DNA from: Nageia nagi
Taxonomy: Eukaryota > Pinophyta
Assembly: GCA_050084985.1 (NCBI GenBank)
Contig: JBITNC010000001.1
Location: 167,214,001-167,278,000 of the forward strand
Direction: 5' to 3'
DNA length: 64,000 nt
Shown here: positions 48,789-60,289 of the stretch, piece after piece
How positions within the stretch are numbered: the stretch's first letter is position 1
How the letters are laid out: each line of letters opens with the position of its first letter
Notes under the pieces: model-generated
Seen by the model: the letters and a program-made list of their open reading frames with translations, nothing else
Told to the model about the DNA's origin: nothing
Database searches by the model: none
Position numbers and translations under genes: made by a program

Positions 48789-50150
48789 ATGGATTTAGCT
48801 AAGAAAGGTGGAAAGGGGATGCTGAAAGATGAAACCCCATCCATTTCCACCCAAAATGAGCTCACAACCCTTGGATGGAGGACATCCAAGATGGGGAGCA
48901 CTATGGAAAAGGTAATTCAGCTAGGAGAGCTAGATCTCCATCATCCAACAAAAGAAGAAGTCCTACACTAGTTAGGAAATCCATGCCAAAGAGGAAGTTT
49001 AATGAGCTCTTTACGATCATGATGAATATGACTAAGGTGGTGCAAAATCATACGACCAAATTTGATGCTTGATTTGGGAGGAGAGAAGCCCCAACGAGAA
49101 ACATGAGGAGTTGTAGCCCCTCACATTATATCCTAGATGAGGAAGATGAACCAAGAGAAGAGAAAAAAATTGAGAAAGAGCCTAGTTTAAGGAGATTGTA
49201 CATCTTGAGGGAAAGAGGGTCCACACATCATGGATCCATGAGTCACAAGGAGCATGCTTTCATGAGGTCCCATTCTCATAAGACCCCATGTGGGACCAAC
49301 CCACTCTTAGGCAGATTCCTAGAGGAGGATGTTGGAAAGATAGGAGAGCCTCCAATCATTACCAATTCATCTAAGCCTATGTTTGCTAAGAAATCTTCGA
49401 ATGAGGTAAAAATTTAGGTCCCAAATCCCCTTGAATTGAATCAAATTTTTAGAGAATATTCTATGCTTGATTTAAAATTAAGGAAGGATATGAATTTTAA
49501 TAGTTATTTAGAGATTTTAGGATTAAAAGAAAGTAGCTCTCATGGTACACACTCTTAAGGAAATTCATGGGGTGATAAACAAGAGTTGTAGAAGAAAATT
49601 AGTAAAATGCATATTCTGATGTATGATGGGAAAAAGATGATAACTAGGGCTTTCTTCCATCAAATTTAGACATATTTCATCTTAAACTCAAACATGATTG
49701 AGGAGGATGGAATCCATTTTACATCATTGCATTTTAAGGGAGATGCTTTAGAATGGTGGAAACATAAGGTAATTAGCCAAAATTAATCTCATATTTATTC
49801 TTTTGATGAGTTTAATAGGAGATTAATAAAATGATTTGATAAGAAAAAGGAGAATGATTATTATAGGGAGCTCACATCCTTAACAAAACAAGGAACATTG
49901 GATGAGTTTATTTCAAAATTTCAAAATATAGTAGTAATGATCCACAACATTTTGAAGTAATGGTTGGCCTTCATCTTTGTAGAGGGATTTTGAATTAGGT
50001 GATATTCATACGAATTATAGGAACCTGATTATGAGTTTTGAAATTAATGGAAATATTCATAACTTACAAGGAATCAAGTATGAATGCTCATAATTCACCA
50101 ATAAGAGGTTAGAAGTGATTTGGTCACATCATGATGAAGAAGAAGAATAA
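48789..50150 (+). pseudogene. Element F gag (Retrotrans_gag) relic
   Basis: A start at 48789 opens a 61-codon frame, after which the frame shifts. A charged N-terminal region (48875-49417) includes runs of Glu, Lys and Arg. The capsid-type domain follows at about 49615-49940: a YDGKKM start, the ALEWWKH motif near 49745, FDEFNRRLIK near 49800, and YYRELTSL with GTLDEFISKFQ near 49860-49920. This is the order of plant gypsy gag. Several stops interrupt it, and no zinc knuckle is seen. It would build the particle for F, or for a partner element if F was non-autonomous. Confidence 0.75.
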
Positions 50151-50199
50151 AGTAATGCAACATTAGGCTTAAGGGATGTATGGCATGAGACATCTAGTA

Positions 50200-50440
50200 A
50201 AAATGGAGCTTGGTACTTAATGTTGGATAAGGAAGGAGCTTGGCACTCAACTTTAGGCATAAGGGAAACATAGGACTTGATGTTGGGCATGGGAAAGGTT
50301 TGATACCCTATGTTGGACAAAAAGGGAGCTTGGCACTCAACATTGGTAATAAGGGATACTTGGCTCCTAACATTGGGTATGGGAGATTCTTGGCACTCAA
50401 TGTTGAGCATAGGAGAATCTTGGCATCTAATAAGGAGCAA
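50200..50440. repeat. 36-bp tandem repeat array in element F
   Basis: Roughly seven units contain variants of GGGAGCTTGGCACTCAACAT followed by GG and ATAAGG. The period of 36 bp gives a 12-residue periodicity when read on the minus strand (ECQAP-LSNI type), hence the 133-codon frame at 50129-50530. I take that frame as a by-product of the repeat, not a gene. Confidence 0.85.
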
Positions 50441-50564
50441 AAGCTCCACTATTTTGCACTCATACTTGCTTTTTTCTATATTTTTGTAGGGGTATTTTCC
50501 AAGACTCTTCCAAATATTCACTGCTACCATTTGGTGTCTAACATGGATGAGTATATTATAATTT

Positions 50565-50849
50565 TTGCATGCATTTTTGTGTTTAATGTGGATTTCTCTT
50601 TATGAAAGAGAATTTAAAAAAATATCAAAATTTTTGCATGTAACATCAAGGGGCCAAAGAGGTATGTTGAGGGTTGAGGAAATATGTGTTTTAGATTTGC
50701 TATGCAACTTCAACAAAAGGGTTGCACATTATTTTCATATTCCAAAAACTCCAACAGCTATCACCAAATCATGGGTTGAACTATTGAAGAAATATATTGA
50801 AGTTGCATTCCACCTCAAAGGGCTTCAGTTGAAATCTGCGTTTGAGTGA
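50565..50849 (+). CDS. Short unrecognised frame before the 3' LTR of F
   Basis: An uninterrupted frame of 94 codons lies between the 36-bp array and the polypurine tract of F. The authentic start is uncertain, because homology-like text may begin at any of several Met codons. It is mixed polar and hydrophobic (LHVTSRGQRGMLRVEEICVL, then KSWVELLKKYIEVAFHLKGL) with no signal peptide or motif I recognise. In a decayed element an intact frame of this length could be chance. It could also be the last part of a displaced pol or an element-specific protein. A comparison across copies of F is needed to decide. Confidence 0.35.
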   Translation: MHAFLCLMWISLYEREFKKISKFLHVTSRGQRGMLRVEEICVLDLLCNFNKRVAHYFHIPKTPTAITKSWVELLKKYIEVAFHLKGLQLKSAFE

Positions 50850-50909
50850 AAGGATGTTTGGAAGATAATTCCTTTTTACATCCTGTAATTGATTAAGGGA
50901 AAGCAATTC

Positions 50910-50922
50910 GAGAGGGGAGCCT
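50910..50922 (+). other. Polypurine tract of element F
   Basis: GAGAGGGGAG lies immediately before the TGTAACAT of the 3' LTR. Confidence 0.8.
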
Positions 50923-51611
50923 TGTAACATACCCTTTGGATAAAAATAAATAAATTTGGAATCCTAGAGATTCCCTTTTGTAAATATTTTATTTATTCAT
51001 CTATTTGTTATTAGTCACTTGGGATAGAAATATAATGGTCCATTGGACCCATGTTTGTGAGCCCTATGTGGGATGTTTTCCTCCTAAGCTAGGATGTGTT
51101 ATTTTACTTAACATTAATGCACTTGAAGATCCTAAAATTATTGTGAGAATCCCAAGACTTGTATAGCACCTATATGACACTTGAGCATGGAAAATTATTT
51201 AATTGGTCCAATGTTTAATTTGAGAGCACTTGTATACATGTGCTATCATTACAAAGACTTCTAGATCCCCATGTTGTCCCATGATGACACCCCAACACCC
51301 ACGCATGACTCCTAGACCTGCATGATACCTTGGACTCCCATGTTGCCATGTGTGGTACCTTGGACTCCCATGTTGGCATGCATGGCACCTTAGACCCCCA
51401 CATTTGCATTTATGACTTTTAGGTACACATGTTAGGTATGCTTGACCCTTAACACCCATCTTGGATATTTTAAGCCTCCATAAGGTTAAAGTTGAGATTG
51501 GGGATGTTGGGGATGATTCTTAGGAGAGATATAGATCTAATGTTGTGTTATATAAGGCAAAGGAGCCTAATTACAAAGATAGACTTGATTTGATTTTGAA
51601 ACCCTTTTTTT
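50923..51611 (+). repeat. 3' LTR of F, first part
   Basis: It aligns with 47434-48140 of the 5' LTR and stops in a T-run where element D begins. The matching text resumes at 58303. The equivalent of about 48141-48475 is missing. Confidence 0.85.
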
Positions 51612-54600
51612 TCTTATATTAATACACTTGCATTCCAAGGTGTAGTGCAAGAGATCAAGATCAGTCATTTCAAACACTACCATGTGCTTGGATATGCACT
51701 CTTGAATGATTTCATCATTATTTTCAATTATCAAAAGATCATCCACATAAAAGAGAATCAATACCACATTTTTTCCCTAATTGAGCACATATAAATAAGA
51801 GTCACAAAAATACTTAGAGAATCCAATGTTTGCAAAGTATCCTAAAATTTTTGTGTACCAAGCTCTAGGTGCATACTTAAGTCCATATAAAGACTTTTTT
51901 AGCTTGCACACAAAAGACTCTTTGCCTTCCATAATAAACCCTTCTTATTGATTCATGAATATTTTCACATCTAAGTCACCATTGAGAAATGCACTCTTGA
52001 CATTAAGTTGAAAAACTTTCCATCCTTGAGCTACTGAAAGAGCAAGGATTATCCTAATAGTAGGCATATTTACCATAGGATCAAAGGTTTTCTCATAATC
52101 AACACCATATTTTTTAGCAAAACCTTTGGCTATTAACCTTACTTTGTATTTCTCAATATCTCCAACTGAATTAAACTTGAACTTATAGATCCACTTATTG
52201 CCGAATACATTCTTGTCATTAGAGGAACCAAATCTCAAGTTTCATTTTTCATAAGAGCCTCATACTCTACTTTCATGGCTTCCATACAACACTCAAGCTT
52301 TGAAGCTTCTTTGAAAGATGAGGGTTCATTCTTGTTATAAATTTTGGCAAATAAGGATTTGTTCAAGGTCATGCTTCTTATTACCCTTTATGATGGAGAA
52401 TTTTTCTCCTAAGGTGACTTGTTTACATCAATATCCAACCAGCTAGGTGCAACAGATGAGTCATTTAGATCATCAACATCCTCATTAGAAATAGATTCTT
52501 AGGGAAGTTCATTGAACTTTACATCCCTAAAAATGAACACTCCTTTATAGGATGGAGAGTAGAGCCTATATCCTTTATGTTGACTATCATAACCCATAAA
52601 GATGCACTTTTTAGCTCTTTTATCTAACTTTTTATTTTTCTTAGAAATAATGTAGGAGAATGCTTCATAACCAAACACCCTAAGGTGAGAAATATTAGGT
52701 TTTCTTCTTAACCAAGCCTCAAAAATAGTTTTACCTTGAACAACTTCACTCCATAAGAAACTAGGAAGATTACCCAACATGCATCTATCCATCTTCATTA
52801 TTATTCTATTTTTCCTTTTGATAACACCATTCTATTGAGGATTGTATGGAATTGTAAACTACCTCTTGATTCCATACTTAGCGTAATAGACATTGAACTC
52901 ATTATTATTATATTCTCCCCCATTATCTAATATCAACATCTTGATTTTAAGGTTAGTCTAATTTTCAACTAAGGCCTTAAAATTGTTAAAACTCTCAAAG
53001 TTTGATTCTTATCATCAATAAGATAGCCAAAATTCATCCTACTAAAGTCATCTATGAAATTCAAGACATATGATGCTCCCCCAAGTGACTTAGTCTGAAA
53101 TGGATCCTTCAAATCTGAATGCACAAGTTGAAAAGGTTGAGATGCTCTAATTGCCTTATCTTTTTCAAACCCTTATCTATTCATCTTGCCTATGATGCAC
53201 TTCTCACATAAACCAATTAAAGGTGAAATGGTAAACCTTTCATAAGTTCTTATTCTTTTATGACTTGAATACACTTGTAGTTAAGGTGCCCTAAACATCA
53301 ATGCCAAAGATTACCCCTAAACACACATTCATAGTAAGACACATCTTTGTTGAAACTTGATCCATAATGTATAGATCATCTTTCATTGACTCTTTAACCA
53401 ACGTGGCAAGTCCTTTCTTAATGCACTAAGATTGTGATTTTAACTCAAACGAGTACCCTTTTCTTGCAACTTAAATCACGAAGAGAAGGTTAATCCTAAG
53501 CTTAGGAACATAGAGCATAGTTTCAAGAACTTTTCCATGAATTAACACACTTCCAATTCCTTAGACTTTAAGGATAGAATTATCACCTATCACAACTGCA
53601 CCTTTTTTATACTTATGAAAATTTTTAAATTTATCCTTTTCAAATCAAAGGTGATTAATGCAACTAGAATCAACAATCCAATCAATCAAAAATGTACAAG
53701 TCATGGAGTAAAGCGTAGCAGTAAATCCAACTTTTATATTCTTCTTCCCTTTGAAGTTCTTTACATTTCCATTACCCTTATTTTTTTTTTCTCTTTTATT
53801 TTTGTAGCAATCAATTTTTTTATGACCATGGATGCCACAAAAGTTACGATTTCCATAAAACTTTGTCTTAGGATTTGGTATGCTTGCCTTGCCTTTTCCA
53901 TCTCTTTTCTTGAAGAAGTTATTATCATTATTTCTATTGTTGTTGTTGTTGTTGCTCTTTTTCTCAAACCTTTTGGAGGAAGAAGGATAAGATTTCTTAT
54001 GATGATTAAACTTCTTATTGAAAGGAGTTTTGGTTGCTCCTAGAGAAATATTATTATCCTTTAGAGAAGAGATCAACACTTTTTTATTAATGCATAAAAA
54101 GGAGCCTATAAAGGTTCTTAAGGGAGAAGGCTTCTTCTTCTTCATCAAGCCTAGTTTCAATTATCATCATAAAGTTACCATACTTTGAAGAAAGGCTTTG
54201 GAGAATAATGAAGACCATGAACTCATCATTGATCCAATTATACTCACAAGTGACAAGTTGGATCCTAAGGTTAATGATTTTATTCAAGTAGATGGTGACA
54301 TTTTCATCTTCCCCTTGATGATGTTGAAGCAACTTTTGAAGAATAGTGAAACTTCTAGAGAACTTAAATCCAAGGTAAATTTTCTTAAGATTCTCCCAAG
54401 CTTCCTTTATCGAGGTTGAAGTTGAAATCATTAGGAGCACATCATCTAAAATTGCATAAAAAATCATGGAGGTTGTCAACTCATTCTTCATGTTGTAGGC
54501 CTCAAGTGCCTTCTCATTTGTATGAGTAACAAGGTTCTAATTCACTATTTACCAAAGCTTTTCTGCATGTAATTCAACTCTCATCCGAGCTTTCCAAATC

Positions 54601-54649
54601 CCAAAGTTGGAACCATTGAGAATGTGTTTGGGTAAAAGGCATATCCCAT
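51612..54649 (-). pseudogene. Element D gag-pol relic
   Basis: Gag starts at the ATG at 54649 and loses frame within a few codons (one base fewer than C). The core reads KEAWENLKKIYLG and LLQHHQGEDENVTIYLNKII (54330-54420). The knuckle near 53800-53850 has its first Cys changed to Arg. The protease box near 53680 reads DWIVDSSCINHL, so Asp-Ser-Gly has become Asp-Ser-Ser. Integrase text lies at 52800-53130, with its C-terminal part open at 52499-52798 (FGYEAFSY, CIFMGYDSQHKGYRLYSP). Reverse transcriptase reads NKWIYKFKFNSVGDIEKYK and FQLNVKSAFLNGDL at 51945-52238, where the first catalytic Asp of FQLDVK is Asn. The YVDDLLI box near 51740 is intact. It is inactive. Confidence 0.9.
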
Positions 54650-54854
54650 TTGCTACATGAGAATATGAATAAATAATAAGCATGTGGTTCAAAAAATCAT
54701 ATTGCATATTAAGTTTTAATCTAAGTAAATAATACATGTTAAATTTAACAATAAGGATATGCTTGATTTATTTCATAAGAGCAAATATTTATAATTCAAA
54801 TATACATCCCATGTACCCAAATACTTTTTCATCACCAAGAATAGTAGATGTAAA

Positions 54855-55275
54855 GTGATATTGTTTAGGCTTGTTTTCTTATCTAAAATTAGGCCTTCAC
54901 TTGGATGCCCACAAGGTGGAGCCCAAGTACTACCAATCCTCAACTAGTTCACCTTGGGTAGTATTATACTCTCATAAAAAGTACCTACTATTTTCCAAGG
55001 TTATGATGTATATTGGATCGGCCAAATTATTAATCTTGATTAGGTTTCAATTTTTTATCTTAAGTTATGAGGATAATCCTTGAATGGACGTGCAAACATG
55101 TGGTATCACTACACACATGGCTATCCACCTATTAGAGTTATATCTAGACCAACAAAGGATTTAGGGGAAATTGATAAGTATGAAATTTTCACCATTTAGA
55201 TCATCAAATTTAAAGGCTCCAATTTGCCTATCCTAACCTTATGGCTCCTTAAACAAGTCATGTTATAGAATGTAC
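54855..55275 (+). other. Conserved pre-gag leader block (copy in D)
   Basis: Opposite to gag-pol, the plus strand is open from 54871 to 55083, sharing KVEPKYYQSSTSSPW and YSHKKYLLFSKVMMYIG with the copies in A and at 37688. Relative to A it has a three-base deletion that keeps frame. The TGA then ATG junction and MDVQTCGITTHM are also present. The first codon is TTG, not ATG, so translation start is doubtful. Confidence 0.6.
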
Positions 55276-57799
55276 ATGTGGATGTATTCATTTTAGGGGG
55301 TTACACATTTCAATATTTATAATTTTTGCATAAGTAAATAAAATAATGAAAAATATGAAGTAAAAGTGCATAAATAAAATACCATCCATTCAAAATTTGA
55401 AACCTAAGAGTCCAATGGGTTTTGTTTACCAACCCCTAAAGGATATCTTTACATCATTCCTTATTTGCATAAGTCCATTCCATACTTTGCATAAGGAAGT
55501 AAAAAATTAGGGAGTCATCAAATGCATCATAACTTAAAATATTTTAAGTAATAACCATGCATTATTCCTGTAGCTTAAAAATTTTAACTAAGCATGCATC
55601 ATTTCATACACATACATCATTTTTACATAAGAACTAGTCCATTCATAAAGACTTTTAAAGCAAGCACTTAAGAGGCATGCATTATTTTCTTAATTTGCAT
55701 ATGTCTATCTATCACTTTGCAATATAAATACTTAGCATGCATTATTTAACTTAAAAAATAATAAGTAAGTAGCATTCATCATCCTATTAATTTGCATAAG
55801 TTAACTTGCAAAAAAAATAAATACTTAAGTATAAACATGCATCATTTCCAAGTTTCCATAAGTTCATTAACTTTGCATAAGAAAATACTTAGCATGCATC
55901 AATCCTATAGATTAGAAGTTTTAAGTAATAAACATGCATCATTCTATTAACTTAAAAGATTAAATTTGCATAAGGAATTTAGAAAGATGCAATATTTTGT
56001 CAACTCTAACATGCAATATCTAGATAAATACTTAAGTAAAAATTATACAAATTCATCTTTCTTTTACTTAAGTATTTATCCCTATAGATAGCATACTAGT
56101 TTACATTAGAAATTTAACTAAAGAAAGAATGTAAAAAAAAATACTTGCATGTTAAAAAAATATCTTCTAAAATAATATTCCCCCTTGTTAGAGATACTTA
56201 AAAAAAATTCCTTTTTATAAGCATTGACTATAATAAAGTATTATCATTACTTTCCCAAACAAAACTTTAGTAATCCTCTCATGTTTTTCTCCAAGTAGAT
56301 AAGTTAAAAAAAAATTAACAAGCCATCATTCACTTATCTAAAAACCTGTAAGAAATTAAATGAAAGGAAAGATCCTCATGCCACTCCAAGCAATTAAAGA
56401 GGATAGAAGATAAATTATTACTAAGTTAGCTTGCGAGAAATCCATTAAAAATTGAATGCACCAATCACTTAGATTGAAAAAGGATGCAAAAAATGTATAA
56501 ATAAATAGAGGTAAGGAGAGGTGAGAAAGGGTGCTACGTAGGGTACAACACACAAAAAAAATTGAAACCGTGTATGGGAGAGAAAGGGGCAGTAAGGAAG
56601 AGGCCATGATGGAGGGTATTACGGATGTGAGTGGTAAACTCATGCATAAGAGACCTAACAAAAAAAAAACCCATGCTTGGAGGGAGAGATAAAGGGAGGC
56701 CATGAGGGTTTTAACAACTATCAAATGCATGCAATGATTTTAGGAGTAGAGGGTTGAACAACTGAGCAACCAAGGTATAGAGAGATGGAGGGTCTTAATG
56801 AGGCACAGAGGGGCTGAGGGAGAAGGACTTAACTAGGCATTGCTTAGAAAAAAAAGAGGTGGCAAAATAGATCCCTAATGGTGGTGGGTTAGAGGAGAAC
56901 AACACCTAGGAGAAGAGAGAAGAAAAAAATGTCCACCATTGAAACCAATATCACACACCATAGGAAGCATGCTCTAGAGATTGAGTGCTAAGGGAGGAGA
57001 GAAAGGCAATAGAGGAGAAAAAAGTGACCTGGTTAGAGGAGAAGAAAGTGGTCACCACCAAATATGAGCTAAAGTGGGGTTTGGCCAACCAACACTGGTC
57101 AACCACCCTTGAAAAACTTATTTTCCAAAAATTATTATTATTCAAAAAATATATATTTAAGATATATACTTCCTTTTTAAAAAAAATATTAAAAATATGA
57201 TCTATTGTGTTATCATAAAAAATATTAGATTTAGAAAAAGATAGATTCATCAAAAAAAGTCTTCCTTCCTCTATTTTTTTATATTAGCAAGGAAAAGAAA
57301 TTCCTAAAAAATGCTATTAACAAAAAAGGTTCAATAAAATATTATATACTATCCTCTTTAATAGGTAAAAACCAATGCTTTGCTCTCTTTTTTTAAAACA
57401 AAAAAATCAAACTATATGTAAATATACATAAACTTCTAATCCTCCCTTTTAAAAAAAAAATTGAGAGATATTTCTTTTATTCAACAATAAATGGCTTAGA
57501 AAAATATTGCAATTTTTATATAGTAATCTCTTTAATAGAAAATTAACAACATGCTCACTAGAGGTTAGTATAACAAAAAAACATCATATTTCTACTTTTA
57601 TCCATATTTAAAAAAAAAAATAGCTAACACATAACTCAAGATAAGCTAGTATCATTAGCGAAAAAATGAAGAAAATTATATGAAGGAGGTTATACCTACT
57701 CTTGAGTTTACCTCACAATGAAGAGTAGGTTTAAGAATGAAGACGTCCAAGTTGAAGATGAGTCTCTAAATCAAGGATGTGAAGAGGAGCTTCCAAGGT
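55276..57799 (-). other. Long leader of element D
   Basis: At 55540-55960 about nine CATGCATCATT-like motifs recur roughly every 50 bp. At 56350-56800 the sense strand is pyrimidine-rich, with a 124-codon hydrophobic frame (56356-56730) that I regard as compositional. The segment near the primer site (57650-57797) aligns with A at 5150-5268. No known gene. Confidence 0.55.
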
Positions 57800-57811
57800 G
57801 CTTTGATACCA
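57800..57811 (-). other. Primer-binding site of element D
   Basis: The minus strand reads TGGTATCAAAGC, identical to element C and differing at one base from the canonical site. It is two bases inside the LTR. Confidence 0.92.
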
Positions 57812-57813
57812 AA

Positions 57814-58302
57814 TGAAGGGATTGCAATATAACATAAATAATTCTAAACTACCAAGATCTCATGAAAGCTCAATATCACATCTAAATAATTCAAAGAAAA
57901 TAATCTCACAAAGTGACACAAGAGATAAAGTGGTTCCTCTAACTAGGAGTACATCCACTAACTAGATCTTGCTTCATTAATAAACATGAACATCTTACAA
58001 TTTTCCTAAACACTATCCTATAGCATAAATTTACTCCACAAATTGATTTGTAATCACAAAGAGAGAGCTTTCTATTTATAGGCCAAAATCCCTCTTTAAA
58101 TCACCCTTTTACCCAATGTACAAAGGCATGACATGCAACTCCCTTTTACCCAAGGGGCATGCTCATGACATGGAGTGTAATACAAGTTACATTATCATAT
58201 TCACATAAATACTTAAGGTATTTAATGATACCCTTAAGTATTAGTGAATTTATAAAAATGATTAATGCAAACCTTTACAATAATGCATTATACATTCCAA
58301 CA
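57814..58302 (-). repeat. 5' LTR of element D (489 bp)
   Basis: It begins TGTTGGAATG at 58302 and ends CCCTTCA at 57814 on the minus strand, with TATAAATAG at about 58072-58080. It is clearly homologous to both LTRs of element C. Confidence 0.92.
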
Positions 58303-58610
58303 AACGTTGAGCCCTCTTGGGCCTGGTATTGTATCATTCTTATCATTTATTATTATTACAATTGTGGCACATTGGATCTCATTATTTATCTTCTATTATT
58401 GTGCATTTTACATGTTTATGCTTCCTTATATGCAATGTTGAGTCATTTCAATGTATTACGCTTGTATGTTGAGTTGTTGGCATTCATAGTTTAATATTGT
58501 ATGTAGTTGATGCCCTAGATCAGTTCATGGCATGCCTAGGAGCATTATTTGATATCAATTTAATCTTTACTTGGATAATTTCCATGTTGAGTATAATTTG
58601 GTATTTTACT
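58303..58610 (+). repeat. 3' LTR of F, second part, and target-site edge
   Basis: It resumes at AACGTTGAGCCC, the equivalent of 48476, directly after the LTR of D, and runs to GTATTTTACT. The next five bases, CTCTT, match those before 47434. Confidence 0.85.
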
Positions 58611-58869
58611 CTCTTTTGGAATATTCTCTTAGTTCAATGTTTTTATTAGTATGATTTGATTGGAAATACCCTTATTATTTACTTTTTCTATGGCATGAGT
58701 ACACACATATTATGTTTTGTAATAATCATACATAAAATCCATCAAACAAACCCAAACTCTCAACATGATTAACTTGCACTTTATCAAAATTATAAATTTT
58801 ATCATCAACCAATTTCTAAATTACTATTTCAATTGCTTACATCTATTTGTACAATGATGTCCAAATAAG

Positions 58870-59208
58870 GTTAAATGACTAAATTCTTATTCTACCAAGA
58901 TCACATGAAAGCTTCTTTTAAACATCATCACAATAGCATAAATACAATATACCAATCTCAAAAATTTGATACCAAATGTAAAATGGTTCCTCTCATGGAA
59001 GAGAGTACATCCACTAATCTAATATCTTCTTATTCGCAAAGAACACTTTCTTACAAGATCTCTTTCTCACTTCTCCTAATAATCCTAGAGCATAACTTTG
59101 CTACAAACTTGAGTGAATAATCAATAGTGGAGACCCTCTATTTATAAAAAAAAATCCTCCCTTGGATCATTATTTTAACCAACGTATAATGTCATGATAT
59201 GCATATGA
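58870..59208 (-). repeat. LTR fragment of the C/D subfamily
   Basis: It contains the recognisable phrases AGAGCATAACTTTGCTACAAACTT, the TATA-like CCCTCTATTTATA and GTACATCCACTAA in the same order as the LTR of D, but it is diverged and without clear ends. It directly abuts the LTR of element G. Confidence 0.65.
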
Positions 59209-59583
59209 TGAAATTAAACTTACAATATCAACACAATAGCATAATAACATAAGATATAAAGTGGTTTGTCTCTCCTTGAGAGTACATCCACTAACTAAGA
59301 TCTTATTCTCAAGGACCCCTTTTACAAAATCTCTCCTCTCTCAATAAACCCTAAACCTAAAGCAAAGTTTACTTTACAATTGCATGTACAATGAGAGGAG
59401 GGGTACCTCTCTATTTATAAGAAGAAAACGACCCTTCCTTTAACCAAAGGGTAAGGTTAAAGGTGTTTCTATATTTATTTCCCTTTCTATATTTATTCCC
59501 TTAATGATTTAAGGTATCTAAATATATTTTAAGCATTAAGTTAATTTACATTAAAGAGAAATATTACATTACAAATTTTAATA
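59209..59583 (-). repeat. 3' LTR of element G (about 375 bp)
   Basis: Its edge next to the polypurine tract is TATTAAAATTTGTAATG, where the expected TGTTAG of the A LTR has decayed. The other edge is TGAAATTAAACT at 59209 (plus). A TATA-like CTATTTATAA lies at 59411-59420. It is about 100 bp shorter than the LTR of A. Confidence 0.75.
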
Positions 59584-59592
59584 CTCCCCTTT
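59584..59592 (-). other. Polypurine tract of element G
   Basis: AAAGGGGAG on the minus strand lies directly before the LTR edge. Confidence 0.85.
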
Positions 59593-60289
59593 AATGTAAT
59601 ATTGGGATAGAATGTAGAGAAAGAAGAAAGAGAAAGTAAGAGAGAGTTAGCCTCCAAAGAGATACAAATAGAGATAAGAACTTTTACATCTATGAGAAAT
59701 AAGCAAGATATTAGTTTGATTCTCACTACAATACCATTTGATAAAAATGGTTGAAAATATAATCATTAACCACAACTAGTTTCATTGTAAGTATAGTCGA
59801 TTAACATTGAGTTGACATGTGAGCATCCATGAGCCTTCCCATCCGAAGTAAGTAACCTGCATTCTCAAGATAAAACTTGCAAATGACAAGAAACTCATAA
59901 ATAAAATTAGTTATATGCATCATATAAATATCCATATCAATCACAAGATAAATTAATTAAGTAATGCCATCCATAAACTGATCAATGATGCATTATAAGT
60001 CATCATAAAGATACTAATCCAATACTTATAGTCATCTGTTGTATATTAAAAAATATGTTGATCAATAAAAAAATAGAATATGCATATATAAATCACTCAC
60101 ATATGGATAACCAAATAGTGCCAACAAACACATATTGATTTCGCACATAGTGATAATAGAAAATAAAATATACTATGAGTTCCTCATAGAAAATGAACTA
60201 ACCATGAAGGTGTACATTTAAGATCAACACTATACAATAAAATATCCTCTTAGGGATGAAGTTATCATTACAAACATGAATTCAACATA

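Larger units (their letters stand above)
51612..58302 (-). mobile_element. Ty1-copia element D, 3'-truncated, nested in F
   Basis: On the minus strand the order is 5' LTR (57814-58302), primer site (57800-57811), a 3.15 kb leader with the conserved pre-gag block, then gag, protease, integrase and reverse transcriptase. It breaks off after the YVDD and HYTLE regions of the polymerase. RNase H, polypurine tract and 3' LTR are gone together with about 335 bp of F LTR, so one deletion removed both. It belongs to the same subfamily as element C by LTR and primer-site variant. Confidence 0.9.
47434..58610 (+). mobile_element. Gypsy-like LTR element F, with copia D nested in its 3' LTR
   Basis: The 5' LTR (47434-48703) and 3' LTR (50923-51611 plus 58303-58610) both begin TGTAACAT and share their ends. 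The five bases before the element (CTCTT, 47429-47433) recur right after it (58611-58615), a target-site duplication. Between the LTRs lie gag, a 36-bp repeat array, a short unknown frame and a polypurine tract, with no protease, polymerase or integrase. F is therefore a non-autonomous or pol-deleted element of about 3.5 kb excluding the LTR remainder and D. Confidence 0.85.

Noticed and set aside
50129-50530. 133-codon minus-strand frame with 12-residue periodicity
   Set aside because: The periodicity follows directly from the 36-bp tandem array in element F; no independent evidence for a gene.
56356-56730. 124-codon hydrophobic minus-strand frame resembling a membrane protein
   Set aside because: It lies in the pyrimidine-rich leader tract of element D. 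The Leu/Ser/Phe richness is compositional, and the equivalent tract in C does not keep the frame.
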